Below the pieces are notes generated by a model. The model worked only from the letters and a program-made list of their open reading frames with translations. It was not told the origin of the DNA and made no database searches. Shown here in pieces: positions 31,411 through 44,600 of a stretch of 64,000 nt of DNA. The stretch's first letter is position 1. Every line of letters starts with the position of its first letter. Position numbers and translations under genes: made by a program. The stretch is from positions 298,263,865-298,327,864 of the forward strand of contig NC_053492.1 in the NCBI RefSeq assembly GCF_905171775.1, written 5' to 3'. Source of the DNA: Rana temporaria. Lineage: Eukaryota > Chordata > Amphibia > Anura > Ranidae.

Positions 31411-31527
31411 TTAAAATAAAAATATATAAAGGATTACTAAAAAATTAGAGCATTGATCCAGAGATTACTTCCTTTAGCAAAATAAATAATGTAGGATTTG
31501 TTCCTGTTGAAGGCCCAAAATATATAA

Positions 31528-31548
31528 TTTATTTTTAATTTATTTATT
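31528..31548 (-). promoter_or_regulatory. Candidate IL20RA poly(A) signals
   Basis: Three overlapping or close AATAAA hexamers on the minus strand, about 245-265 nt after the IL20RA stop codon. Use is inferred. Confidence 0.5.
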
Positions 31549-31789
31549 GTTTTGCATCAGCTGAGGGGTTTGCAGATGTGTGTAACCTCAGGGTGTATGG
31601 AACGGTGTTTGTAACTGATTGATAATTTAACAAATGTAAATCTGTCATTTGAGGGTTATAATACATAATTTACATAATACATACAGTATACAGTATATCA
31701 GCCTATACACTTTCGAAAATATGTTTGCCGCGGCACTGACTGGAACACCAAGACAGTCTTATCAGTAACCAGTAAACACGTTTTAAGTC

Positions 31790-32614
31790 TTATTTTTCTG
31801 CGTCCCTTACAAGTAGTCCCCATCGTTCTTCCAGATGCCCAAGTTCATCGTCTTTAGCGGTTTCTTGTGCTTCAGGTGGTAAGTAAAGCTGAGACAAAAG
31901 CCCTTCTTGCTTTTTCTGGCATTGCTTTATGCAGTTTTCAAGCTCTCTTTTCTTAGATAGGTTTGGTATGTAGAAAGAAGGATCCTCTGGACTCCAATCT
32001 ACAAACAGCGTACTAGAATCATCTATATCTTCTATTACATTTAGTGTGTCTAATTTTTCCATAAACAAGTCCTCAGGGTCACAAAGGTCCTCTTTTATCG
32101 TGTCAACATTGGAAAAATCTGAAACATCATGTGGGAAATAAGGATAGCTAACCATAGTCTTTTCTGATGTATATAAATTTGTCACAACATCAAATTCATC
32201 ATTTTCTTGTACAGGAGAAACACTTCCAACGCTTTTAATGTATCCATAAGGATCTCTTTTTTCACATATATTTGTTGATGTAGAGAGTGGTCTAATTGTT
32301 TCTTGAAGGTGATGGGGCATATCATATGGCGAAATAGTGGGTCTTGGAGTTATTACTGGTTCCTGAAGACTGACATATCCATAGTCATTAATAGACTCTT
32401 CATCAGCTTCTTTTGTAACACCTGAATCACAGCTTATGCGATCTTTATCCTTTGTGATTTGCTGATGGGTCTGATTCTGAAACTCTTGATCTTCTTCACC
32501 AGACATCATGTTGTCTCGTAGGTTAGGTTTTCCAGGTTCAATGGTGATGACGTTAATGGTTACAGTATGTGCATCAACTAAAATTGCATTTATGTTCTTT
32601 CTGGTGGTAATGTT
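31790..32614 (-). CDS. il20ra: IL20RA exon 7: cytoplasmic tail
   Basis: Runs 275 codons from NITTRKNINAILVDA to the stop at 31790. It starts with the VTINVITI segment (human KIVINFITL). Ten tyrosines are visible, including paired DYGYVSLQ and DPYGYIKS and a SYPYFPHD; I see no exact YxxQ. The conserved end holds FVDWSPEDPSFYIPNL, GLLSQLY and EERWGLLV. Its divergence from mammals is greatest in the middle third. Acceptor TGTCTTAG. Confidence 0.93.
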   Translation of the reverse strand, partial: NITTRKNINAILVDAHTVTINVITIEPGKPNLRDNMMSGEEDQEFQNQTHQQITKDKDRISCDSGVTKEADEESINDYGYVSLQEPVITPRPTISPYDMPHHLQETIRPLSTSTNICEKRDPYGYIKSVGSVSPVQENDEFDVVTNLYTSEKTMVSYPYFPHDVSDFSNVDTIKEDLCDPEDLFMEKLDTLNVIEDIDDSSTLFVDWSPEDPSFYIPNLSKKRELENCIKQCQKKQEGLLSQLYLPPEAQETAKDDELGHLEERWGLLVRDAEK

Positions 32615-35600
32615 CTAAGACAAAGAGAAGAAATATATTTTCAATATATATTAAGAAAATCATTTTTTAGTTACTTTTTGTGATAATCTATTTTTCATTG
32701 TAGACTTTAAACCATGTGGCTACCACAGACTATGACAGTACACATTAGGGATATGATAGGGATCAGGTAGACCATTAGTTCAACACGAACTCTAGTTGTT
32801 TGCAGTTCAAGAAAATGGTGAACTATTGCATGCATTCACCTCTGTATAAACCTTTACCAATAATGGCCCTTCTGACTCTTTTCAGGTGGCTTTTAAGTGG
32901 TATCAGTTTTAGCCAGTGTGAAGGAAAGTACCGTATTTGCCGGTGTATAAGGCGACCGGGCGTATAAGACGATTTTTTGCCTGTACTCACCGTATAAGAC
33001 GACCCCCCTTCCGAGGCTTCCGACGCTTCATATTTCTTCCTTCTGGAGCCATATTCTTCTTCCTTCTTGCTGGAGCTAGGGCCAATCACAGCAAGCGATG
33101 TATTCTATTAATGAATACAAAGCCTCCTTGGATTGGCAGAGGCTGTAATATCATCAGCCCATGCCTCTCTGACTCTCAAAGCCAATCCGAGCAGGCTACT
33201 GTGTGTAGCCTGCTCGGATTGGCAGAGGTTGTTACTCCATTTCGAGCAGGCTCTGTATTCATTTGAATACATCGCTCACCGGGATTGGCTAAGCGGTATA
33301 TACTGTATGTAGCCAAAGCTACATACAGTATTACTGCACATCCAGCAGGCATCCGAGCAGCTGACCCGGCGTATAATACGACCCCTGCTTTTTGGCCATT
33401 TTTTTTAAGTGTAAAAGGTAGTCTTATACGCCAGCAAATACAGTATCCCTGTGGCCGCACATTCTTTTCATCCCAGAGTACAATGATAAGTGGCAACCTT
33501 AGCCTGGACAAAGCAGAACAAAAGCACTTAAAGTGGAGGTTCACCCGAAAAGTTAATTTTTAGATTGATTGATTGATGCTAATTTTGTCAAGGTGAATCG
33601 GGTAGTTTTTTTAAAATCGAAGCAGTACTTACCGTTTTAGAGAGCGATCTTCTCCGCCACTTCCGGGTATGGGCTGCGGGACTGGGCATTCCTATTTGAT
33701 TGACAGGCTTCCGACGGTCGCATCTATCGCGTCACGATTTTCCGAAAGTAGCCGAACGTCGGTGCACAGGCGCCGTATAGAGCCGCACCGACGTTCGGCT
33801 TCTTTCGGCTACTCGTGACGCGATGTATGCGACCGTCGGAAGCTTGTCGGAAGCCTGTCAATCAAATAGGAACGCCCAGTCCTGAAGACCATACCCGGAA
33901 GCGGCGGAGAAGATCGCTCTCTAAAACGGTAAGTACTGCTTCGATTTTAAAAAAACTACCCGATTCCCCTTGACAAAATGATCATCAATCTAATGCTAAA
34001 AAAAAATTTTCGGGTGAACTCCCGCTTTAAAAAGGAAAAAAATAAAACGAAAAACGTTGAAATGTTAAAAGACAAATCATTTACCAGAATTGTTGGATGT
34101 GTGGGGTTGCTTCCATGAATATATTTGTGTGTGGCATATCCTAATAAAATGAATGTACAGAAGATAGCTGTCACAGGCAAAATATATATCATCCCTTTAA
34201 TGGTTTGTTCAGATGTGTGATCTGCAAAGAAATCAATGCATTTTAGTTATATCAATACATTTCTGTGTCTTGCAGTTGTAATATACAGTACACATCCATT
34301 ATACTGAGGATTTTTAAACACTACAGACTCTGTACACAATTAAAGGTAAACTCCTGTTTTGTTAAAACATGTAAAAAAATAATAATGTGTTTATGCAGAA
34401 TTGTATTTCTTTGTAACTTTAGGACCGTGCTTTACAGAGTTCTTTATCCCTCTACTCTGGTAGTTGGTTCACTGCATTTCCCAATTTTCTGCACAGACTA
34501 GGCCAGATTACAGACATTTTCTTGCTATTCTAAGAGATTCATCTTTTGCAAGCTACTTGCACAGAATGGGGTTCCTTTACTCGCCAGAAACAAGTGCATA
34601 GTGTATGGCAAGCTTAAAGTGTTACTAAACCCACAACAGTTGGATCAGCCTGTATATGCAGGAAAAAGCATGCCTGTTATACTCACTGTGGAACCTAAGA
34701 GGTTATTCCTCTGCATTGTGTAAAAAGGCTGTTTGATCCCGTCTTCTCTGATCCGTCCCTTCTTGCACTGTCCCCAATCCATCTCCTGATTATACAGAGC
34801 CTTGGGGGCACTCTGCACATGCTCAGTTTGGTGTGTATTGCTAGAGAGTTTTTTTTTTCAGAAGGTGCATGTGATCAGCACAGGGCCAATCAGCACTCTC
34901 CAGACAGAGGGTCATGGGTCATGCAGCCTCATATGACAGTCAGAGGAGAATGAAAATGCCTCCTATAAGCTTTAATCAGGGCTTAGCCAGACACTGATAG
35001 AAATCACATGATTGCTATATACTGCTGATGAGAAAAGGTATTTGGCAGTTTATATTTAATAAATAATAATTGCATTTTCATGTTCTCTGTACTCTGGAAG
35101 ACCAGATTTAGTGAATGCAGGGTTCAGGGTTTAGTAAGACTTTAAAGTGGAGTTCCACCCTAATTTACATCAACTGTTAATGATCACATCCCCATTCATT
35201 TTTGGAAAGTCTTTTTCTTGATCTTCTACCTTTTGTTGCGGGTAAATGCTGTACTTACATCCATCCTCGCCTCGGTGAGGCACCTCATTTCCCTTTTCCC
35301 ATTGGCTCCTGGGATAGCAATGTCATCAATCTCAGGAGTCAATGGGCATCCTCCACACACACCATGCGTGAGATCAGGAGGTGCATGCTGGGTAGCCAGT
35401 TGCACCTATTTCCCAGAAGAGAGTCCCAGCAGGCTTCAGATGCCCACAATCAAGATAGTTGCTTGACTTATCAGGAGTTCCAAGTAAGTCCTAAGCCGGG
35501 TACAAAGACCAAAAACTTTATCATATACAGCACATGCCAATTTTTAATGTATAAGCAGCGACTGTCACAGGGGTTATTTAAAATAAAAAGTCTGAAACTC

Positions 35601-38600
35601 TGCTTTAAGACTGCCCAAATCTATACAATCTGATTGTATAATCAGACTGCCTTTTGAGCATTCGTCTTAATGCCGGACTCAAACACTACTGTAAATGACA
35701 GCTTCTTGTTAACAGTTGTTAACAACCAGTGATGTTAACCAGCCCCTATCATTTACTGTCTAGGAAACCCAGGCCCTGTAAACAAAGGGGATATACAAGT
35801 ATAGCATTTTGGTCATTGACATTACCTGTCTCATAGTTTACATTTACATTTGTTTATATTTAGCAATGGGGACTTTGCAGTGAATGTACTGACTGGAATA
35901 GTTGTGTCTATCAGTTGGCTGATGTAACCTACCTACATGATAGACAATAACAGCGGTCACATGATTATAAATCCTGCCCTGCCTCCCAGCATCCTAAACT
36001 CCTTAAAGGGCCAGGAGGCGCTGGCTTCCTGGAGTTAAATAAAGAACTAGTCAAAAACTGTGTAAGTATGTTTAGTTACCTTTCACTTTTTTGTGTGAAT
36101 GAGTAGGGGTACCATGAACCCCCTACCTATTTACATTGTACATTGTATCTGCAGGTCCTTGTTTATAAAGGAGGCTTCCAGATACGCCCTCCACCCTTAG
36201 AGCTTGTGAGAAAGACACCCTTGTCCTCATGTAAATAGGTGCTTTTCCTAGGGTTGTCCCCTTTGCAAGAAACCCCCCTCGCATACTTCAACAGCCAGCA
36301 AGTGGTGGGCCTGCCTGGCTTTGACTCCGATGAGGCCGTGAGGACAGGTAAGTTTTTTTTTTCTATCTGGTGTGTAGCATGTGTGTGTGGGGGGGAAGGG
36401 AATATGTGACAAGTGTGTGGATCCTCCAACCTGTGTATGTTTTGTGTCATCCACAGATGGCCAGGAGGGTGCTGGGCCATCTGGCCAGTCTGCACCATCC
36501 CCCGGACATCAGGCTGCTGAAGACCCCTAGGAAAGAGTCCTCGGGGGAGGGGAGTGGCCATAACTCACCTCATGAGGAGGATGAGGGGGAGGAGGTTGAG
36601 GAGGAGGAGGTTGAGGAGGAGGAGGTAACCATTGCCAGTGAAATACTTCACCTTTTGGATGAGGCTCCCCCTGTGGCTGGCAGCAGTCAGGCCTCTATCA
36701 GGGGTAGCCCCTCCCACTCCTCCCCCAACAGGGCTTCCCCCCAAGGGGGCTTCCCTTCTCCCATGCCACAAGCCTCATCTGCAGGCAGGAAGGCCACCTG
36801 GAAGACCAGGGGGGTGTCAGACTTTCTGCCGGCCAATCTTAGGAGGGACCAGGCCCTTCAGACCCGCCATCTGGGTCAGGTCACCCGGACTTTGGCCCAG
36901 ATGGAGGAGAGCCTGGTCTCCATAAAGGACTCCGTGATGGACGTGAGCACTAACTCCTTGGCATTCATAAACTGTTTTAATGAACTGCAGACTGCCACAG
37001 CAGGCGTGGGTCAGGAGGTGCATGCCCTGACCCAGGCTGTCCAGGCCAATACGGCAGCCCTGAATGTTGGCCTCAACAGGATAGCCGTGGCCTTGGAGGG
37101 CAGGCCAGCAGGTGGGCAGACACCAGCGGAGGCTTCTCCTTCCCCTGATTCCCCCCCATGAGTCTCCCCTGAGGGGCCGGGGCCGTGGCCGGCCCAGGCG
37201 TGGGTCACCCCGATGTTAATTTGTGATGTACTTTTGATTTCAGTGTTTTATTATTTTTTTTGTTTTTACTGTGATTATGATTTGTTTTATGTTTGTGAAT
37301 GATGTATGAATATGGGGGTGACATTCCTGCCAGAAAAGGGGTGTCACCCTCAGTTTTGGTGGAGAAGGGTTCCCCAGGACCAGGGAGAAGTGATCCCAAG
37401 GTCCATGTGAAAGGTGTATGAATGTACAGTTACATAATTGGAGCCTTGGCGGGGCGTTGCTGCTCCCTAGTACCGTGCGGTGTACTTTGGTCTAATCCAA
37501 TTCGATGAGGATGGGGGGGTGTGTGCTAGGGACCACAGTGGTGTGCATGCATGCATTCTCATTGTGCCATGATTAATGTGTGTGTTTAACGTGCAAAGAT
37601 GCCTTCTGCGCGCCTCTAAAGTCACTAGTATAGCTTTGAGCATGGATGCCCCTGGCATGTTGGCATACAGATTGTTGTCCTGCAAGTGTGTGTGCTCAGC
37701 TCGTCCCTAACGGTGTTGCTTTAGCTGACCTGCACACGTCTGGTGCAAAGTTAAGCCTGCTTTTATAAGGGGTAACATTACGCCGGACAAACAGCTGATG
37801 CGCACATGGCGTAGCCTGCGTCGCACAAGCGTACTTTTGTGGATCGCCGTATCTCCCTCATTTGCATATTTGACTAGCAAAACAATGGTGCGTCTAGCGT
37901 ATTTTTGCGCCCCAAGATGCGCCGGTGTAATCGTTTTACGTCAGTCGGAAAAAGCTGGTTTTCAGGCTATCTGGTTTTGAGGATACGGCGCATAGATATG
38001 CACGGCGCATATTTAAAATTATGCCGCGCATCTCTAGATACGCCGGCGTAAGTGCTTTGTGAATCTGGCCCATTGTTCCTCTGCATAGCTTGGTGTCATC
38101 TGCAAACACTGAAATGGTACTTTTAATCCCAGACCCAATATATTTATAAAGTTATTAAAAAGTAAGGGTCCCAACACTTAGGGCAGGACTTAGGGTGGTG
38201 GGGGCCCCTGGGCTTGAGTGTTGAAATGGCCCCCTGGAGCCGAGAATTGGGGGGGATCGAAGATGTTGAGCGAGGGGGGTATCATAGTTGTTGAGCGGTT
38301 GGGCAAATTGAAGTTGTTGAGCGGGGGGGCTCTCTTGTCGGCTCTCTTCCCTTCAGCAGACATCCACACACCGCTTTGGTTCCTCCTGAGGGGGTTTTGC
38401 AGTTGTTGAGCGGGGGGAGTGCCTCTCACCTGGAGCAGAGAACCGGGGGGGGGTGCTGCCGCCTGAAATTGAGAAGCGGGGGGGGGGGCTGCCGCAAATT
38501 GAGAAGCAGGGGGCCTTTACAAAAAAAGATAAAAAATAAACCTCTGGGCCCTTTATTAAAAAATAAAAAAATATAAACAAAAATAAACATTTATAAAAAA

Positions 38601-41600
38601 TACATAACAAAAGAGAGGTTGCCATCCGGGGCCCTGGGGACCCTGAGATACTCCGTCGTATCTCCTTTGTGAATCTGGCCCATAGTTACTTGGTAAAGAC
38701 TTTGATGTATTGGTCAATCATCTGTGGGTGGTACATTCCCTGCCCTGTAGCCACACTAATATCTGGGGTGGCTGCGTGGCCGGGAATTCTCAATGCCGCA
38801 GATGATTAGGCCATAGAGATGACAGCTTCTTGGGCGGCTTACACACATGGATTTGTATCCTACTCTGAACACACCTGAGCTCATCACTAGTTCACTACAC
38901 ATTACCTGGACAGTGGAATAGCAGTGAGTAATTAAAAAGAGATGAAGTCTACTTTCCGTACTATCTTGTCTTCTGTACACAAGATAACACATATTCAGCA
39001 AAGAGAGCGAATGATAGATTAAAATAGTAATCACAAGGTTGAACATATACATTTTTATTGAAAATAATGGCCCGGATTTACGTAGAAGCGTGCATCTTTG
39101 TGCGGGCGTAACGTATCCTATTTACGTTACGCCTCCGCAACTTTGACAGGCAAGTGCAGTATTCTCAAACCAAAGTTGCGGCGGCGTAGCGTAAATAGGC
39201 CAGCATAAGCCCGCCTAATTTAAATGAGGAAGATGTGGGCATGTGTTATGTAAATTTAATGTGACCCCACGTAAATTACGCTTTTTATGAACGGCGCATG
39301 CGCCGTCCGTAAAAGTATCCCAGTGCGCATGCAACCCACAAGAAGCCAATGCTTTCGACATGAATGTAAATGACGCACAGCCCTATTCGCGAACAACTTA
39401 CGCAAACGTGGTCGTATCTTATACAAATTCTGGCGTATCTGATTCTTTGAATCAGGCGCCAAGATACGACGGCTCATACTCAGAGATACGACGGCGTATC
39501 TGGAGATACGCCGTCGTATCTCCTACGAGAATCTGGGCCAATGTGTCTAAGCTGAATGAGTTTAGTCTATTTTTTCCCCATCACTTCAAGTACATTTAAT
39601 GGGAATCTCCCAATTTAACAGTAGCTCCCTCTTGGTTTTCAAATGTTTCACCCGATAATCATGAAAATTCACATGCCATAAATCCAACATACATCATTTT
39701 TTCATCTCTCTTACCTGCATTTGTTGTAACACATGTTTGTTTTGACCGATTACTCTTTTTGTACAACCAGAATACTTCTGCAGTTACACAATATTTTGTA
39801 TTTGGCTCTATATTTTCAATCATATAATAAGGCTCCTAGAAGAGAATTTAGAATAGCCATGAAAGTTAAATATATATTTTTATTTGGCTTATTTTGTTTC
39901 CTACAGTGCCTACCAAAACTTTTGATCCAATAATTTTTAACAAACCATGGTAAAGGGAAACCAGGAAAAGCCATCACATTTTCTCCAACGGGATTAATTT
40001 ACACTATTCTTTAATGTGGATGTGTTCTAAGATGTTTCAAGTAAGATGTAAGATCAGCAAAAGAAAACTGCAGAAATAATGGTTTCCATGGTGTCTTAGT
40101 CCAGGGTTAATCTGTTTACATAGTAGTCTGGGTTCTAGAAATGTATGTCAATTCACTTGTCTTCTGTGATTTTTACAGAAATTGGATGTAGTGTTCTTGA
40201 CTGCAAAATACAAACTTACTGCATGCCAGACATTTTTGTGGGACCACAGTGCCCTTGAAGTTATTTGGAATACCGCAGAGGAGTAGGTGACATATCACCT
40301 GACTTCAAAATATTTATTCTCTAAAGTACCAACAATTCTTATTTCAGCTACGGGACTCTTTCTTCAAAGAGAAGCTGTCTTTAGCTCAGCAGGTTCTGAT
40401 TCATAGGTATATTTATCCTCCATGAAACACTGCAAACTTTTCCTTGTGCACTCCCATGTGACCACCCCTCAGTGCTCTTTAAAGGGGTTGTAAAGGTACA
40501 TTTTTTTTTCCTAAATAGCTTCCTTTACCTTGGTGCAGTCCTCCTTCACTTACCTCATCCTTCCATTTTGCTTTTAAATGTCCTTATTTCTTCTGAGAAA
40601 TCCTCACTTCCTGTTCTTCTGTCTGTAACTCCACACAGTAATGCAAGGCTTTCTCCCTGGTGTGGAGTGTCGTGCTCGCCCCCTCCCTTGGACTACGGGA
40701 GAGTCAGGACGCTCTCTACATTGCAGATAGAGAAAGGAGCTGTGTGTTAGTGGGCGTCCTGTAGTCCAAGGGAGGGGGTGAGCATGACACTCCACACCAG
40801 GGAGAAAGCCTTGCATTACGGTGTGTAGTTACAGACAGAAGAACAGGAAGTGAGGATTTCTTAGCAGAAATAAGGACATTTAAAAGCAAAAATCGAAGGA
40901 TGAGGTAAGTGAAGGAGGACTGCACTGGGGTAAAGAAAGCTATTTAGGGGGGGGGGGGGGGGAATTTTGCCTTTACAACCCCTTGTAACTCCTCAACTCA
41001 GGTTTTTACCCATATATAACATATAAGTCAAATATAGCCTTACATCTTTAAGTGATGTAGTCACCTGTTTACACTTCCACTCGCCTGAGGATGCCACCTG
41101 GTGTAAAGCGCAGGGCGGAGCCAGGTGACATCACCACACTACCAGGAAGTGACTGGACATGGAGGGAACCAAAAGCTATTCTTCTTTAAAGGGAATTTAA
41201 CACTGTGCACCAGAGTTAGTGCACTGAAAAATGTGAGTGTTTTTATTGGTTTTCATAAAGTTTATATTTTTTTATGGAAAGGACTATGAAAATATTGTGC
41301 TTGTTTTGAGCTGAAAGAGAGTGGTGAAACATACTGGTGATTCATCCCCTTAAAAGGGAAGGCTGAGAATGACATTTATGTCATATGGGATATTATCCAG
41401 GGAAGACTTAAATGTGACTTAAAGTGAAGTGGAATTGTACCATGGTGAATACATCCCTTAAAGGGAAAAGGCTATATTTGACCTGTATGGGTCAAAAACC
41501 TGAGAAGAGTTGCTAAGGAGCACTGTCCAAATCTGCATTCTGAGTGAAGTATCTCCTATTTACCACCATGTGTTCCATTTGAACCCAGACTTTGTCACAT

Positions 41601-44600
41601 AACCCTCCCCCTACACACACACACACACATATTTGAACCCATCACCCATCTTTATGATGGCTCTGTGCACCAATGTAAAGGAAAACATTTTAATGTTTTA
41701 ACACTAGAAAGCATCATGTTACTGAGGCATTTTTCTCTTTTGCCTGGCACATCCACTTGAGTAGTGAGTAATCTGGCATCAGGTAGAATTTCCTTCTAGA
41801 GGTAGTACCTAAGGGACTCCAAGGCCCACTTGATTTCCAGACACACCTGCTCTTCCATACTATAATTCTTTACAGCTGTATTCAGTTTTTGGCACTTTCT
41901 GCTTCAGGGTTCTAGTTAATCATTGTTGGTCCATCCTTAGATCTGTCAAAGGGCTGCAATGGTGACAAAAACCTCCTATAGTAGCTGACCATTTTCAGGA
42001 AGGATTTCACCTGTCTGTCTTTTGGTCACTGGCTGCATCCACTCTTTGATAGCTTCAACCTGGCTTGTTTTGGGTTTATTAAGGTCTCTTCCAATGATGT
42101 AGCCCAAATACCATGCCTACAGCACATTTTTTATGAATGGCTGTCAACCCTGTTTCCCATACAGCAACCAAGCCTAATCTCTGGGGAGATGACTTTCCTA
42201 GTCTGTACTAAAAATGACATTGTCTAGGTAGACGACTGCATACTTCTGGTGTGGCCAACAGATCTTATAGCTCTTTGAAAGTTTGGAGGGGGGGCTTGCA
42301 AGCCAAAAAGAATGCAGACATACTGCCATAAGCTCTTTGGAGTGACAAAAACAGTATATTCTTTGGTGCTGTCAATGCTAGGATTAGCCAGTAGTCTTTA
42401 GTCGGTTCCATGCTGGATATGAACCAGGCCAGCTCTAATCTCTCTAATAATTAATCTACCCAGGACATGGGATAGGCATTAAACCTTGATACCTCATTTA
42501 GATTCCTAAAGTCATTGCAGAAGCAGAACAAGGTTAGGTCTGGTAACAAGTACTTTTAGGCTAGACCATTCATTCTTGAACTTCTCTATTATCTTAAAGC
42601 GGTTGTAAACCGCATAAACTTTTTTTTTTTTCCCCCAAACCTGCAATGCAAAAGGCATAATAGGCTAGTATGCATCGCATACTAGCCTATTATGAAATAC
42701 TTACCTCGGAACGAGGTGTGTACCACTTACCTGGTCCACGCCGAGCAGGATGTCATCTTGCTCCGGCGTGTCTTCCGGGTATCGCCGCTCCAGCGCTGTG
42801 ATTGGCTGGAGCGGCGATGACGTCACTCCCGCGCGTGCGCGCGGGAGATTTAAAATCGGCAGGGTCCGGCGATGCCGGTCCTTCAGCCGTGGAGTCCCCC
42901 CTGCGCATGCGCCGCCCGCATTGCGGGGGTAATATCTCCTAAACCGTGCAGGTTTAGGAGATATTATCCTTACCTACAGGTAAGCCATGTTGTAGGCTTA
43001 CCTGTAGGTAAAAGTCCAAATAGTGGGTTTACAACCACTTTAAGTTCTCACATTGTTTTCACTTCATCTCTTATAGCCTGTCTTTGTGCTTCTGGAATTC
43101 AACAAATCTTGAGGTAAATACAAGCCTGGGGTTCAGGGATTATGTTGTGTCTAACAAGGATGAACAACCTGGGAGCGCTGAGAAGACCTCTTGGTTTTGC
43201 TGCAGGAACTATTTTTCTTTCTACTTTTGAACTTTGAATAAGCCACATTGACTTGTCACAGAAAAAAACTGTTGGGGGCAGTGGGCTAGCTAGACCAATC
43301 CAAACAATCTATCCTTCCATGGTTTGATGAGGATCACATGGCCTCTGCTTTCGGGGGTGAAATACTTTATAGTAAACTTCCCTGACTTGCTTAAGGATTT
43401 CAAATGGACCTTTCAATTAAGCCAGAAATGTATATTCCAGGGTTGGGACTACAACCAAGATCTGTTTTCATGTTAAAAGGTTCTAACCCTTGCTGATTTG
43501 TTGTAAATATATTGTAAATTTTTATATTTAAAATGTTATATTTAAAAAAGAGCTACTTTTTCAAAAACTTACCTCAGTTTCTTTCTTTATATCATTCACG
43601 TATATATGATACTTTAGTCCTTTTAAAATTTCATGAAGTGATTTAACAGGGTGAGTCAGCTGAATTTCAATGGATGCATTACTAAAATTCAAATTGACCG
43701 TGGGAGGACCAATTTCCGCTAACAAAAAAAAAATAGCAAAAGAAACAGAAAACACATCTATTTAATGTTATGTTGGTGCATGCTCCACACAAAATGAAAA
43801 AAGGATAAATTACTAGCTAGACAAGTGGTGGTCAACTTAAATTTTATAGACAGCCTTAAGCGCAGTCCCAAAACATCCAGAGGGCTGCACAATAGTCGTA
43901 AGTTTCCATGCGTTGAGGTACATTTTGTCAAGTCAGGCTATAGTTTTTTAATAGCTTTATTTAAACATCCCTTTTGGGTCAAAATCTGTGGTTACTTATG
44001 TTCAAACAACCTGAAATGAAACTTGACAAGGCTGTTTGCTGAGTTTCATTTCTCTTCATTAGGGATTAGTTTCAAATTCACCACTGTTATAAGTTTTTGG
44101 CAAATCCATTGGATTCACAGGGTTTCCTTTTGCAGGAAAATAAGAAACAACCTTTAATGTAAGGCATAGTTTTTTCCCTAGTCATACAAGCCAATTATTT
44201 CAGGGAATGGATAACCCAGCTCCCTTTCTATAAAAGGGTGGGTTCTAAGAAATCATATTTCTAGTGTGTGCGTTGTTAGGGAGAGCTGATAATGCTGTGT
44301 AGAAATAGATACTTTTTAAAATAGTCTGCTTATTAGTCTAACAAAGGGCCAAATTCGAATAACAAGATGTTTCCAATGGGGTGCACCACAAAGTTTGCAC
44401 ACTTCAATCCTGGAGCAAAGTTAGCAACAATGTTTATCAACAGAAGCTGGGCAATTTTGCTCATCTCTACACTTCATGTGTTTCAAAACTAAACTTTAAG
44501 GTAATTGTCAGTGTGACAGAACCCACTGTCACTGTGTGTTTTGGAAGGGACTGTGGGCTGGCCTGTTACCCACAGATTATGGCCCAGAAAAGACTGAAGA

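Noticed and set aside
34085..34221. Assigning the transmembrane and tail exons to a single gene with all ten ectodomain exons
   Set aside because: The second copy has its own signal-peptide exon at 24.03 kb, downstream of the tail exon, so two separate genes are required.
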